A stretch of 64,000 nt of DNA from positions 1,345,001 through 1,409,000 of the forward strand of contig SMMW01000020.1 in the NCBI GenBank assembly GCA_004794655.1. The letters are read 5' to 3'. The notes beneath the pieces were generated by a model that had not been told where the DNA came from, ran no database searches, and was given only the letters and a program-made list of their open reading frames with translations. This DNA comes from Marisa cornuarietis (lineage: Eukaryota > Mollusca > Gastropoda > Architaenioglossa > Ampullariidae). Of the stretch, positions 14,201 through 24,131 are shown one piece after another (within the stretch, counting starts at the first letter, position 1; every line of letters starts with the position of its first letter). The position numbers were made by a program, and so were the translations under genes.

Positions 14201-17200
14201 GTCCCACAGTCTCTTGCAAGAGTGAGAATATATGCCTGACTACACACTGATCCCCAAGCCCCAGGAGGCATGTTGATCAATCGGGTCTGGCTCGGGCCAC
14301 AACGGAGCTAAGTGAGGAAACAGCCTTGGAAAAGAAGCTGTTTCTCAAGCGAGATGTTCTGGCCTGAAACTGACGATATCTAAGTCCAGAGGCCATGCGG
14401 CAGAAAAGGCCATTTGCCGGGTGGGAAATGTCCGCCACAATCTTACGCGCCCTGCCTAAGCAGCGCTGGGCGGAGACTGTGCCCACCGATGGTAGCCTAT
14501 GGCCTACAACGCGGCTAGCTGCACGTACTACCCGGTCAAGTAGGACCTTCTGTTTCTGGGTGGCGCTGCCATACCAGACAGTAACAGAGAATGACAATAC
14601 ACTCTCAACCACCGCCCGGTAGAATCGGACAAGAATTGCCCTCCTCAGGCCGAACTTTTTCAGCTGACGCAAAAAGAAAAGTCGTTTCTGGGCCTTTGTG
14701 GTGATGGCTACTACATTATTTTGCCAGCTAAGGTCATTGGAGATGGTGGTTCCTAAGAACTTGAGATGATCGACTTGCTCAATGACCTCACCGTTGACAA
14801 GAAGAGGCATCATTGGGCCTCTCCTCTTACGGAAGTCAACTATCATCTCCTTGGTCTTGGACACATTCAGTAGTAGACTATTTTCACTGCACCATGCCAC
14901 CAGAAGGTCTACCTCCCGTCGATATGCAGACTCGTCGTTGTTTGCGATGAGGCCAACAACCGTGGTATCGTCGGCAAACTTCACCATCCGAATGGATCCG
15001 TCAGATGAGACACAATTGTTGGTGTAGAGACAGTACAAAAAGGGAGAGAGGACGCAGCCTTGAGGAGTACCTGTACTGAGGACCAGGGTGTTGGAGAGGA
15101 GATTATTTATTTATTGTGTGATCACTCTACTGCATGATGTATTACACTGTATTGTGTGATCACTCTACTGCATGATGTATTACACTGTATTATGTGATCA
15201 CTCTACTCTATGATGTATTACACTGTATTGTATGATCATTGTACTGCCTGATGTATTACACTGTATTGTGTCATCACTCTACTGCATGATATATTACACT
15301 GTATTGTATGATCATTGTACTGCATGATGTATTACACTGTATTGTATGATCATTGTACTGCATGATGTATTACACTGTATTGTATGATCATTGTACTGCC
15401 TGATGTATTACACTGTATTGTGTCATCACTCTACTGCATGATATATTACACTGTATTGTATGATCATTGTACTGTATGATGTATTACACTGTATTATATG
15501 ATCATTTTAATGCATGATGTATTACACTGTATTGTATGATCATTGTACTGCCTGATATATTACACTGTATTGTATGATCATTGTAAAGTCGTAACAACGA
15601 CAGGACGAGCCATACGTTAATGGTTCACTGGTTCTTATTACAATGTTTTATAAATAAGAGAAATATTAATGAGGAATCCTTTAACGAGCTCACTCCAACA
15701 ATTGGACAGACACTGGCAGACAGAGAAACATTAAAGAAACACAGAAATGACTCTTCAGCAGAAGCAGACTGACGCACAAACTGGCAGACAGACAGACAGA
15801 CAGACAGGCAGACAGACAGACAGACAGGTAACCTGACAGAGAGAAGACGATCAACTAAATAGAGAGAGAGAGAGAGAGACAACACAAAGCCGAGAAATAG
15901 ACAGGTAACCGGACAGGAAGAAGATGAATAGTTTAAATGCAGACAAGACAAAAAAGAACCAGCTGTAGAGAGGTTAAGACACGGAGACAGGTGAGAAATA
16001 CCTTTTTTCCTGCGGTAGACAACACGAAAGACCAGCCTTTTAACAGCCGCCTTCACTGCGGCTAATTTGCCTACCACAGGCCTGTGAAGGCAGACAAATG
16101 TCTAGTGAAAGAAACTGTGAAAACAGAGGGCAACAGTGTGTGTGGTTATGTCTATGTGACTATGTCCATGTGATAATGTCGGTTACATCGTTACAGCATC
16201 TGACCAGCGGTAATGAGATTTACAGAACAGTGAACGACCTTTCACCTTTGACACACAATTCAATTTTTCACCTAATAACTAGATGTTATCTGGGCTACCC
16301 ACATCGGCGCCTTGATTACTGTTTTTTTATTTCTTCGTATTTTGCTTTTTTGTTTTATGATTTATTGTTCATCCTTGACATAATCTTCTGATTTCTTCGG
16401 AAACTTCTGCAATGCCAGTTATCTTCTGAGGAGTTTGCTTGCTGATGTCATTAACTGATAACTAGGTTTTCTATCTATGTATCAATATAGGTATTTCTTC
16501 AATCAATTTTTCTCTCTCTAAAAAGGAGGCAGTTGTTTACATTTTGAGTTACTTACTTACTGCCCGTTATGCCTGTCGGCACGTAGGGCAGCTACATTTT
16601 GAGTTGTAGGGTAGATATATCTGCCGTAGTCTGTAAAATTAACTCACTTTTTGGCCTTTGGTCTCCGGAAGAGCTTCCTGACGTGGAGCCCAGCGTAACA
16701 TTCTTTGATTTTTTCCATCGACTCTTCAGAGTCTTGATTCCAAGATAAAAACCTTCGCTTGCTCAAAGACCTCAGCATGCGGCCAGGAATGGACACACTG
16801 AGATAGAGTAAGCACAGGAGGTTGGGCAGGCTCTGAAGAACCAGGAGTAGTCTTCCTTCCTGGGAGACAAATAAGCGCATCTTGCAGTATTTCCCTCAAG
16901 TGTGTGTCACCTAAGCAACTGTTTTATCGCCCGTTCTGTCTGAACCAATCAGCGGCCAATAAAGCAACCCTGATATTCTTTCGCCACTTAGAAATTTTCA
17001 TCCTTTCCCATCAGCCTTTATGCATAACTGATTACCAGTCTGTCTGTTTGCCCATATGTCCGTCTATCTGTTTTTCTTTCTCCTCACTTTTGTTTCTAAT
17101 TCATTATTTCTTCTCTCCCTCTCTCCTTTGGTTCTCTCTTACGCCTACTCATAACAAGGTTTAAGTAAATTTTCTGTTCCAAAATCAGGTCTGTTTCGCC

Positions 17201-20200
17201 GAACAAATCCAATGTTAGGCTATTTTCAATTTACGGTTCAGGTCAGGTCATCTGTTTACGACACTAGGTACCTGCATTAATCTACGAAATCCCAGGACTC
17301 GATGTTTTGCAGAATTAACGAGTTGGAAAAGTACTAACGGTTTCAAAAAAAGAAATATAAATAGAACAAAAGAGAAGGAAAAAAAATCAAGAAGCATACT
17401 CCTGTTGTTTCGCACTCAGTCAGTTTGAAGATCTGTACACCCAGCAACATCCACACGTACAGCGCCCCCAACCCGAAGCCGAAGGCAGAGCTGAGGGCGA
17501 GGCAGGCGAAGACAGGGAAGAAGACCATCCCGTACACCAGCACCGACAAGATGGCGGCAAACGCTGGGGAACAGAAGAGGCAGGTAATACACGTAGGTCA
17601 GGCCAGGTGTAGAAACTAGCTGTACTTGTGGTGCTGGTGCTGGTGCAACAACAGCTGTTTGCATACATGCTACTCTGTCCATCAGTTATTCCTTCTCTCT
17701 ATCCCTCCCCCATGTCAGCAATGAGGAACCCTCTTCTGCCAGGAATATATATAAATATATATAACACCATCTGAATATTATACAAAATTATCAACCTAAA
17801 AATTATCTCGTTATATCTTCTTTCGCCACACTCCCAGCCTGCTAGTCAGTGACTGGCTTGTGAGTCGCAGCGAGACAGGAAGACGGTTCGCTTGTTTGTC
17901 CAGCAATGTATTTGTTTGTGTCCTACATACCATAAAACCACGGGTTACCAATCAGGACAGGAAATGCGATTACAGTTTGAATAAATAATTCTAATTTCAT
18001 CATGACTAATGTCTCTGTGCCCTTTCAAGTGCTGCCAGCGGGCTGACCCGACCTTCCCCTGGCACATGTCTGTTATAACAGCTCCATTGAGAACAGCGCA
18101 CACGATAACAGTCCACTTGAGAAAGTCGACAGCAACAACAGAAACTGTACAGCTATGCTTCGTGAAGTGAGACTAGTGGAAGTAGGGTTCATGGGATTCA
18201 CGAAGACAGTTCAGCTGCTGATGATTCACTTACATTTCGCAGCTTTGTGGGTCGGTGTGTCCATGATGAGTCGTCGCTCCATGACGATGTCGTAGACGAG
18301 GAAGGCTGTGGCTCCAAATGCACATGCGTACGAGATTCTGGACGAGCGGGTCAACGCGTCCATGGGACTAGACAGAGGAACGTGCAGTGAGTCAGTGACG
18401 TCATTAATGCCTTGGACGTCAGATTACAGTCTTACAGCCTTGGACGTCAGATTACAGTTTTACAGCCTTGGACGTCAGATTACAGTCTTACAGCCTTGGA
18501 CGTCAGATTACAGTTTTACAGCCTTGGACGTCAGATTACAGTTTTACAGCCTTGGACGTCAGATTACAGTCTTACAGCCTTGGACGTCAGATTACAGTTT
18601 TACAGCCTTGGACGTCAGATTACAGTCTTACAGCCTTGGACGTCAGATTACAGTCTTACAGCCTTGGACGTCAGATTACAGTTTTACAGCCTTGGACGTC
18701 AGATTACAGTCTTACAGCCTTGGACGTCAGATTACAGTTTTACAGCCTTGGACGTCAGACTACAGTTTTACAGCCTTGGACGTCAGATTACAGTTTTACA
18801 GCCTTGGACCTCAGATTACAGTTTTACAGCCTTGGACGTCAGATTACAGTCTTACATCATCGGAAATCCAGTTATAGTTTTACAGCATTGGACGTCAGAT
18901 TACAGCCTTACATCCTCGGAAATCAGATTACAGCCTTACATCATCGGAAATCAGATTACAGCCTTACATCATCGGGTATCAGATTACAGCCTTACATCAT
19001 CGGAAATCAGATTGTAGTTTTACAGCATTGGACGTCAGATTACATTTTTACAGCAAGGAATGTTAACTTCTAGAAATATCAATAACCGCGCGTTATATCG
19101 AGCTAATTCTGCTATCTACCCGCAAATGAGTTGAGCGAACATGAAATGGGCATAAACTTGGCATAAGCCGCCATGAGTGACATGGAGGTGTCATGAACCT
19201 GACCTGAACTGACATGAGACTGACATGACACTGACATGAGACTGACATTAGATGGACTAACTTAGACAAACACTAATCTGACGTCATCGCACGATCCCTA
19301 CCTGATATCAGGGAATCACAATCCAACTGATACACACTGACATTAAATTAACATGGATGGTTCTAACATTGCCATGAATATTTGCCATCGTTCTTTTTCC
19401 CTTTCATTATTATTATGTCTTTCTCCCTCATCTCCTTCAATCAGCCGCTTACCCTTTCACTCATCCATGCACCACACACAAGAAAACAAACATGTCAAGT
19501 TGATCCGTGATACACGCTGACTCACTGACTCACTCGTCCACACGTGCATGCACTCAAACAAATCGCTCGATGCCGTGAGTATTATTTTGCGAGTACAGTT
19601 CTGTAACAGCAGCTACTCACTATACCAGCCCTGGGCGGCCACCCATCACAGACACAAGCATGGCTCTGCGTTTCCGTGTCAATGCAAACAAGAGAGTGAT
19701 GAGAACCTGAAGAAGTAAGAGGACTTCGTTATTCATCTACACAGAACATTCCATAGCATACACAATATATTCTAAATGAACTCAATGTCATTTAAATTTG
19801 ACACAAAATTGTATTTTACAACTGACACTCAAAAGACAATTTCAAACATTGACAACATGAACACTAACAGTGATCTCAAGGCTTTTACATTTACTCATCT
19901 AGAGTAAAGAGACAAAGAGAGCGAGTGGAAAATACCAGTCAATAATCAGATAAACAGAAGGAAGAAAAAGAGAAGAAGGAAAATAAGGGGAGAGAGAGAG
20001 AGAAGAAGTTCTGTTGCATGTCCCCGCAACAGCGCCACACCGTGAAATTCATCTCATGTAGTATAAACATTGCAACATGTTTGACAAATGTTTGTCACAG
20101 GCAGTCAGACTACTACTTGACCATCTGCTCCACTGGACTATCGCTACCTCATACTTTCTTCCTTACCGCTGGAATAAGACTGTACTGGTAGAAATCCTGG

Positions 20201-20595
20201 TGGTCAATTCTGCTCGTACAGCTGCAAACATAATGATATCTTTCATAAACTGCATGTCGCTCCACATTAAAATTAAAAGACATTCCAGTCTACACGAGTG
20301 TGGTTTGCCGTTCTCTCTGTCAAAGATAAAACTTGTTTAAGAGAGTGGTCAAGAGTGCCAGCAAGATCATTGGTTCTCCACAAAGACCTTTAGGTGATGT
20401 ATACATCAAGGCTGTGAGGTTAAAAGCTGTCAGCATCATCACAGACCCTCTCACCCACTACATCGCCGCTTCCAAGTGTTACCCTCTGGCCGTAGATGGA
20501 AGCAAGTGGTCGCCAGGAAGAGTGTCTTTGCCAAGTCATTCTTACCAACCGCAATAGCACTCTTGAACAGGACTAACAAATGTACCTAGCCTGAA

Positions 20596-20627
<32 letters not shown>

Positions 20628-22562
20628 TGTGTGTGTGTGTGTGTAAGAGAGGAAGAGAATGTGCATCTGCTAACTGTCATAGGTGTGAGAGGGTTAAGCA
20701 TGAGTGTATGAGGTGTGATCATAATCTCTTCAGTTCCTTATGTATCCTTTTCTTCAGTTAATTGTGGGAGCTCCCAGCAACAAAGGAAAATTTCTATCTC
20801 TGTTGTGACCAGACATAGACAATAAAGATGTATTGTATTGTAAAATATTCAGAGCAACGTCCTGTTGTCAAATTACAGGCTGGATAAAGAATGGTATTTT
20901 AATACACCAGTATTTAATGGGACAATTAAAATAATGACATTAAAATGTTAGTAACATCGTCAGGAATATTAGCACGAAATGTAAGAACAGGTGAGACCAT
21001 GACAGCTGTATGAGCACTGGTTATATAATAGCAATATGAACGTTTCTTATAAACAAACCTCTTTTATCAGCTCTGTGAACACGGATTTTATTTTTTTAAT
21101 TCAAGGTAAAATATGTCTTGCAACCTTTCAGTCGTTGGAAGCGAGGGTGAAAAACATTTTCATGATGGCGGTGACCACCTTTGTACACACCTTTATGTCC
21201 CTCACTTTTTCTGTCTGAGTCCACTTGGAATTTTGTAATCGATTTTTCATCAACTTTCCATCGTCCTACAGGTCTAAAATTACTCATTTCCGGTGGTAAT
21301 GCAATATTAAATCATCTACAACAGTCCACAAGTAGCAAAATATATTTTTTAGTTTCTTTCTTTTTCAGAAAAGTAAAGTTTCTAGAAATGAAACTCTCAG
21401 CTTTGATTTCTATTTTGTATGCAATAGTTTTTTCCCCAGGACAGTTATAGTTAATGTTCGGTACCCAACTAGAGTTCGGGTATTAGATCGTCAGGGAAGT
21501 GTCAAACTGCTCCACAGTTTTCCTCTTTCCTCAAAATGACGACCAAGTAACGCCAGCCTTTAAAGAGATTGTAAGAAAGTAAAACGAAAAAACAATCGAT
21601 AACAAAATTCAACAAGACTGAAAAATTAAATAAGTGAATAAAAACATTTTTAAAAAAAACGCTCTTTTATTTGAATTGTACTTAAAAGGATAGACTAATT
21701 TTTCCTTAGGACATGAAATTTTCTTAACTACAGATAATATAACCTATAAAAGTGTGAGAGGCACTCTTAGAAACAGTTAAATAATAAAAGTGCGTTTTAA
21801 AAAATAATTTTTGCACTTATTTTATTCAGTCTAGCTTTTCGTCTTCTCATCTCTGTGGTCAGGTACCCGCTCAAGACCTGAGTCAGGTGGAGGGGAGGGG
21901 GAAGCAGGCTACGCCACAGGGGAATCGAACCGGCCGGTACTTAAACTACTACTTTTCAATTATCTTAACAGACTATTGAACAACAATAATAAGAGCTCTG
22001 TTTACACAAAATATAACAGCTAAGTGAAAACTGGTTATAACGACTACATGAACATTTGTAATAGCACCCATATGAATATTCATGATAGCGATATGAACAT
22101 TTATGAGACCTACCTGAAACTTTTGATAAAAGCTATGTTTAGATTTTTGAAACAGCTTTATGAACTTGGTCATAAACTTGAAGAAAATAGTCATCACTCA
22201 AAGACAGATGGACACAAGATCCAAACAGTAGTCGGCACCGATACAAAATCTTTTCGGGAGCAAAACTGGAGTAAATTTTCTCGTGTAAATTTATTCTTGC
22301 TAACAAAATAGAGAAAGAGGCGAGAAACTCGAGGTAGTGACGAGAACAGAAAAATACAAAAATCATATAAGACTTTGATAGGGAGGGTGTCGTGTAAAGT
22401 CAAACTAGCGGACGGTACCCGGAACTGTAGGGTGGGAAGTCCATACCAACTTTTTTTTATTTATGATGTCGATATTACTCACTCTGGAATAGCATCCGAG
22501 CCATTGTAAGCCTTGTAGCTATTGTAAAATCCGTTCACTGAGTTGAGTAGTTTTGTGGACAT
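2869..22562 (-). CDS. STRA6: STRA6-like retinol transporter/receptor, complete 17-exon gene
   Basis: STRA6 proteins are plasma-membrane proteins that exchange retinol with an extracellular carrier (RBP4 in vertebrates). Joined coding exons are 22562-22483, 20221-20167, 19706-19621, 18367-18234, 17563-17400, 16859-16648, 16081-16002, 9229-9168, 8872-8698, 8382-8319, 7803-7725, 7404-7356, 6591-6477, 5920-5819, 5467-5304, 5109-4918 and 3146-2869. They total 2091 nt, or 696 aa, close to human STRA6 (about 670 aa). All junctions agree in phase. Family marks recalled from STRA6 are a short glycosylatable N-terminus then the first helix, SLPNLLCL (residues ~180-187), GFRYPAR (~271-277), LALDNR (~481-486), FDPGFSAYRGF (~538-548), HTHPVV and YTLLHNPELRV near the C-terminus. 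About nine hydrophobic segments are visible. Invertebrate carriers differ, so the ligand is inferred. Members of this family also include STRA6L/RBPR2, which I cannot separate from STRA6 here. Confidence 0.85.
3450..3471. repeat. TA microsatellite in intron 16
   Basis: A short TA dinucleotide run within intron 16 of the STRA6-like gene. Confidence 0.8.
3700..3770 (+). repeat. tRNA-like SINE fragment, family B
   Basis: Contains a B-box-like GGTTCGATACC at 3727-3737 followed by CGTGTGGCGCAG. The same CGATACCCGTGTGGCGCAG string occurs in reverse near 28175-28200. It lies in intron 16. Confidence 0.5.
4545..4735 (+). mobile_element. tRNA-derived SINE, family A, copy 1
   Basis: Starts GGGCGGCCCGGTAGCACAA, has an A-box-like region, a degenerate B box (GGATTCAGATC), then a conserved body with CTTGCCGTGATATAG and GTAAAACA. 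It matches the segments at 26781-26970 and, inverted, 24132-24314. It sits in intron 16 of the STRA6-like gene. Confidence 0.75.
4918..5109 (-). CDS. STRA6: STRA6-like exon 16
   Basis: Encodes FSAYRGFMHIECAHTHPVV and an intracellular segment ending MSLDDLSVRSQ (residues ~542-604). Acceptor is TATGTCTGCAG, donor GTGAGT. Confidence 0.87.
5304..5467 (-). CDS. STRA6: STRA6-like exon 15
   Basis: Encodes FCYFIFTYFMFFYNIFLGL and a second hydrophobic stretch, then RKFEFFDP (residues ~487-540). Acceptor is AATTTCTTTCAG, donor GTACAT. Confidence 0.87.
5738..5770. repeat. CTGT tetranucleotide microsatellite
   Basis: About eight CTGT units in intron 14 of the STRA6-like gene, close to the donor of exon 14. 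Confidence 0.9.
5819..5920 (-). CDS. STRA6: STRA6-like exon 14
   Basis: Encodes PIVLVTVVLMVTQKLLAKF, then NRGLHLALDN (residues ~453-485). Without this exon the junction between exons 13 and 15 would make a stop codon; with it the frame is kept. Donor is GTACTT. Confidence 0.83.
6477..6591 (-). CDS. STRA6: STRA6-like exon 13
   Basis: Encodes the long hydrophobic helix FLIQFAILGLICFALGILI and LILIALEYI (residues ~415-451). Acceptor is TTCTTCGCTTAG, donor GTAAGT. Confidence 0.85.
7356..7404 (-). CDS. STRA6: STRA6-like exon 12
   Basis: A 49-nt micro-exon encoding INSIKYGGFQVAYIVW (residues 398-413). Acceptor is CATACAG, donor GTGAGT. Confidence 0.78.
7725..7803 (-). CDS. STRA6: STRA6-like exon 11
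   Basis: Encodes TNLLALYRGDHTHIPPP and a short extracellular loop (residues ~372-397). Acceptor is GATGTGCAG, donor GTATGT, ending in phase 0. Confidence 0.8.
8049..8284. repeat. Two TG microsatellite tracts
   Basis: TG runs at about 8049-8087 and 8222-8284 are separated by TG-rich sequence in intron 10, ending about 35 nt below the donor of exon 10. The histidine/threonine-rich reading frames here are artefacts of the repeat. Confidence 0.9.
8319..8382 (-). CDS. STRA6: STRA6-like exon 10
   Basis: A 64-nt exon encoding ALSLALLLSLLNVLHSL (residues ~351-370). Flanking phases leave no alternative for bridging exons 9 and 11. Donor is GTACTG. TG microsatellites lie on its downstream side. Confidence 0.8.
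8698..8872 (-). CDS. STRA6: STRA6-like exon 9
   Basis: Encodes LAFQLYVEIPADLDRVSELL, an acidic loop, then the helix VRVILLFVWYFIYIL (residues ~292-349). Acceptor is TTTTTGGCAG, donor GTAAGT. Confidence 0.85.
9168..9229 (-). CDS. STRA6: STRA6-like exon 8
   Basis: Encodes FRYPARVLSVMLVGM and the rest of a membrane helix (residues ~272-291). The GFRYPxR motif spans the exon 7/8 junction. Acceptor is TTCTGAAG and donor GTTAGT, both weaker than the others. Confidence 0.8.
9355..11553. repeat. 38-bp-period tandem array A (AT-rich)
   Basis: Units alternate TACATATTAGTATATAG with GTACAGCTACCTATAG. The start-to-start distance of TTAGTATATA at 9661 and 9699 is 38 bp. Shorter 15- and 23-bp sub-units also occur, and the array decays toward its middle. 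It fills the 3' part of intron 7, starting about 125 nt upstream of the exon 8 acceptor. Confidence 0.9.
11760..14017. repeat. 38-bp-period tandem array B, first part
   Basis: About 59 units containing GTATTACACTGTATTGT and GATCACTCTACTG. Units starting at 11821 and 11859 are 38 bp apart. Variant units form higher-order patterns (for example alternating GTGTGATCAC and GTATGATCAC). It is in intron 7 and is interrupted at 14018 by a LINE. Confidence 0.93.
14018..15112 (-). mobile_element. 5'-truncated LINE (CR1/L2-like) inside array B
   Basis: On the minus strand it encodes the C-terminal part of a reverse transcriptase: TPQGCVLSP, then VKFADDTTVVG (the catalytic ADD), CSENSLLLNVSKTKEM, FLGTTISNDLSW and ARKIVADISHP. 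The open frame runs from about 15103 to 14277 without a break, so the copy is fairly young, but the endonuclease and N-terminal RT are missing. The 3' end is an ATT microsatellite tail at 14018-14032, typical of this group. It splits the 38-bp array in phase. Confidence 0.85.
15113..15585. repeat. 38-bp-period tandem array B, second part
   Basis: About 12 more units of the same repeat as 11760-14017, resuming directly after the LINE. Array and LINE together fill most of intron 7. Confidence 0.92.
16002..16081 (-). CDS. STRA6: STRA6-like exon 7
   Basis: Encodes the basic cytoplasmic segment VKAAVKRLVFRVVYRRKK (residues ~245-270). Acceptor is GCCTTCACAG, donor GTATTT. It is followed by the 6.8-kb repeat-filled intron 7. 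Confidence 0.82.
16648..16859 (-). CDS. STRA6: STRA6-like exon 6
   Basis: Encodes LLLVLQSLPNLLCLLYLSV, one of the clearest STRA6-family helices, then a long polar stretch ending in basic RRPKAKK (residues ~174-244). Acceptor is TTTGTCTCCCAG, donor GTGAGT. Confidence 0.88.
17400..17563 (-). CDS. STRA6: STRA6-like exon 5
   Basis: Encodes two hydrophobic segments, LVYGMVFFPVFACLAL and GFGLGALYVWMLLGVQ (residues ~120-163). Acceptor is TTCTGTTCCCCAG, donor GTATGC, ending in phase 0. Confidence 0.85.
18234..18367 (-). CDS. STRA6: STRA6-like exon 4
   Basis: Encodes PMDALTRSSRISYACAFG and then the hydrophobic ATAFLVYDIV (second helix, residues ~85-103). Acceptor is CTCTGTCTAG, donor GTAAGT. A 28-bp minisatellite begins about 40 nt upstream of this acceptor. 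Confidence 0.85.
18409..19058. repeat. 28-bp minisatellite in intron 3 of the STRA6-like gene
   Basis: About 23 units of TTGGACGTCAGATTACAG plus TTTTACAGCC. Because 28 is not a multiple of three, all plus frames stay open, giving false proteins of about 200 aa. The last units are diverged (CATCATCGGAAATCAG). The array ends about 40 nt before the exon 4 acceptor. Confidence 0.95.
19621..19706 (-). CDS. STRA6: STRA6-like exon 3
   Basis: Encodes VLITLLFALTRKRRAM, completing helix 1 and followed by a basic cytoplasmic turn, then GGRPGLVY. Acceptor is CTTCTTCAG, donor GTGAGT. Confidence 0.8.
20167..20221 (-). CDS. STRA6: STRA6-like exon 2
   Basis: Encodes DFYQYSLIPA, the end of the extracellular N-terminus and the start of the first membrane helix, with Cys28 just before it. 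Acceptor is GTTTGCAG, donor GTAAGG, ending in phase 0. Confidence 0.75.
20333..20850 (+). mobile_element. LINE 3' relic in intron 1
   Basis: A frame from 20333 reads KSASKIIGSP, then AVRLKAVSIITDPLTHY and SKCYPLAVDG, resembling the extreme C-terminus of CR1/L2-type reverse transcriptases. It ends with AATAAAGATG and TATTG repeats at about 20820-20840. A TG microsatellite lies at 20596-20644. It is 5' truncated and non-functional. Confidence 0.65.
20851..22482. other. Intron 1 of the STRA6-like gene, rest
   Basis: AT-rich sequence without a convincing exon. Short open frames on both strands show no recognisable domain. A tRNA-like GAATCGAACCGG segment near 21920-21935 may be a SINE scrap. Confidence 0.4.
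22483..22562 (-). CDS. STRA6: STRA6-like exon 1 (start)
   Basis: ATG is at 22562-22560, and an in-frame TGA lies 48 nt upstream (22610-22608), which supports this start if the leader is contiguous. It encodes MSTKLLNSVNGFY onward, with an N-G-S glycosylation sequon at Asn20. Donor is GTGAGT, after codon position 2. An alternative is a 5'-UTR acceptor just upstream (TTAG at 22573). Confidence 0.65.
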
Positions 22563-22610
22563 CCTCTGGCTCCTAAGCTGCTCAGGACCTGGGTATGACT
22601 GTGAGTGTCA

Positions 22611-23090
22611 AGGGGCTGTGGCTCTGGTTATGGTCTGTAAGGACAAGTCGGGTAAAGGACATTAAACATGAAACACTCATGGTTAAACTCAAATAACTAT
22701 GTTACAATGGTGCTTTGGGGACAAGTAAAAATACATTAATTTGTCATATGTTCTGCATACTATAGAGACACAACTAATGAGTTGGTGCAGTGGTACGGTA
22801 ATTTTAAACATATTAGATAACTAAATCCATGATGAGGAACAGTGTTAGATGTAACCTAATAACCTATTTAAAACACAAAATATTAATAAGGAGCAGCCAA
22901 GCTGTTTGGAATCTAAATTACTTGGAAACATACGATGAAACACAAGCCATTTCCTTACTACCACACTATCCTCTGTCCAGTAAACCACCCCTTTCCTCGG
23001 CATCATTTTGCCACAACACCACCCGCATTCTTTTGTCCAGAATGTATGTCCCTAACCCCAGAAGAAAACAAATTTATCATTACAACTTAA
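22611..23090. other. Region just upstream of the STRA6-like start
   Basis: Expected to hold the 5' UTR and perhaps a promoter or 5' UTR intron. I see no clear TATA box and no further coding exon. Confidence 0.35.
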
Positions 23091-23097
23091 GGGGTAA

Positions 23098-23497
23098 GAC
23101 AACATCTACGAGGTCTGGATACTACTTTATAACTTCAGAAACAAGACTCATTTTTTTTAGTTCCCCATGTTGCCCCAGGGTAAAGGTTTACCCTCTCTTC
23201 ATAACAACCGCCTCAGTGGCCTTTACTTTGAAGCGAGGGTAAGGCCTTGCCATGGGGCAGCGCGAGAAACTTGAGGAAAACTGTTTTTTGTCCGAAGTTA
23301 TAAAGAGTGTCCAGACCCCGCGGACAATATTTCATGTTTCTTTATCCTAGAACACCTTTGCTTCCCCTCTTTTAAGTATCTCTCCAGGAGTAAAACAACC
23401 TCTGAGGGTCTGGGCATCGCTTTATAACTTCAGAAACAAGATGTTTGTCTTTAAACTCCCCATGTGTCCCCAGGACAAAGCCTTACCCTCTGGCCCC
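23098..23497. repeat. Foldback repeat with three arms
   Basis: A roughly 100-bp arm at 23098-23200 recurs inverted at 23231-23320 and direct at 23394-23497. All contain the core TTTATAACTTC (GAAGTTATAAA in the inverted arm), the segment GGTCTGG on one side and a CCCCAT...CCCC block with TTACCCT on the other. No coding potential. It could be a MITE-like element. Confidence 0.7.
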
Positions 23498-24131
23498 TGT
23501 ATAGTAAATATGGAGAGGAGGCTTTGAGTCTCACCACACCATGCTTGTGACCTGAATGCTGTACTGTGGTAATAAAACGATTAAACCAAAATTTTCTTTC
23601 ATCCAACCATAATCATCATCAGGTGAAACGCACTAAGGAGAACCCCCCGTTTGCAATCCTAGAGACAGCTTTTATTAGTCAAGAAATATCAAGCGGCGAA
23701 ATATACTGGTTATACCTATAGTATTGTTTACAATCTACTTTTTACTTTCACTCTGTAACATGAACACATTAATTACAGCTCTCATAGTCTACTGCTTTCA
23801 ACAGGAACTATTTTGCTGCAAAATAATACATCATGCTCAAATGAAATACCATAATTATGAACTGATTTGTTTTTAATATTGTAAGAACCATGTGGTCATC
23901 TTAATAAAAGTAAGATAAAACAAAAAGCTATTTAGAAAATTATAAAATATATTAGTATTTTTGTATTTCTTAAAATTCTTCGACAGGTGCCAGATTGTTT
24001 GGTAAGCCAGAAAGTGCTTCAGCAAGTCACAAAATCTTCAGTAAATCATCAAATTCATATTTCATAAACGCAGAGATGAAAACACACAATGTGTAGGCAG
24101 ACTGATCCACTTTTTACATGGCTAACTAGAC

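Noticed and set aside
9355..15585. CRISPR-like repeat array
   Set aside because: The DNA is animal, units are contiguous with no unique spacers, and no cas-like gene is present. These are minisatellites.
18308..19073. Overlapping open frames of about 190-200 aa in all plus frames
   Set aside because: They are translations of the 28-bp minisatellite. A unit not divisible by three with no stop in any frame stays open everywhere.
22829..23242. 137-aa plus-strand open frame
   Set aside because: It runs into the foldback repeat and has no recognisable domain.
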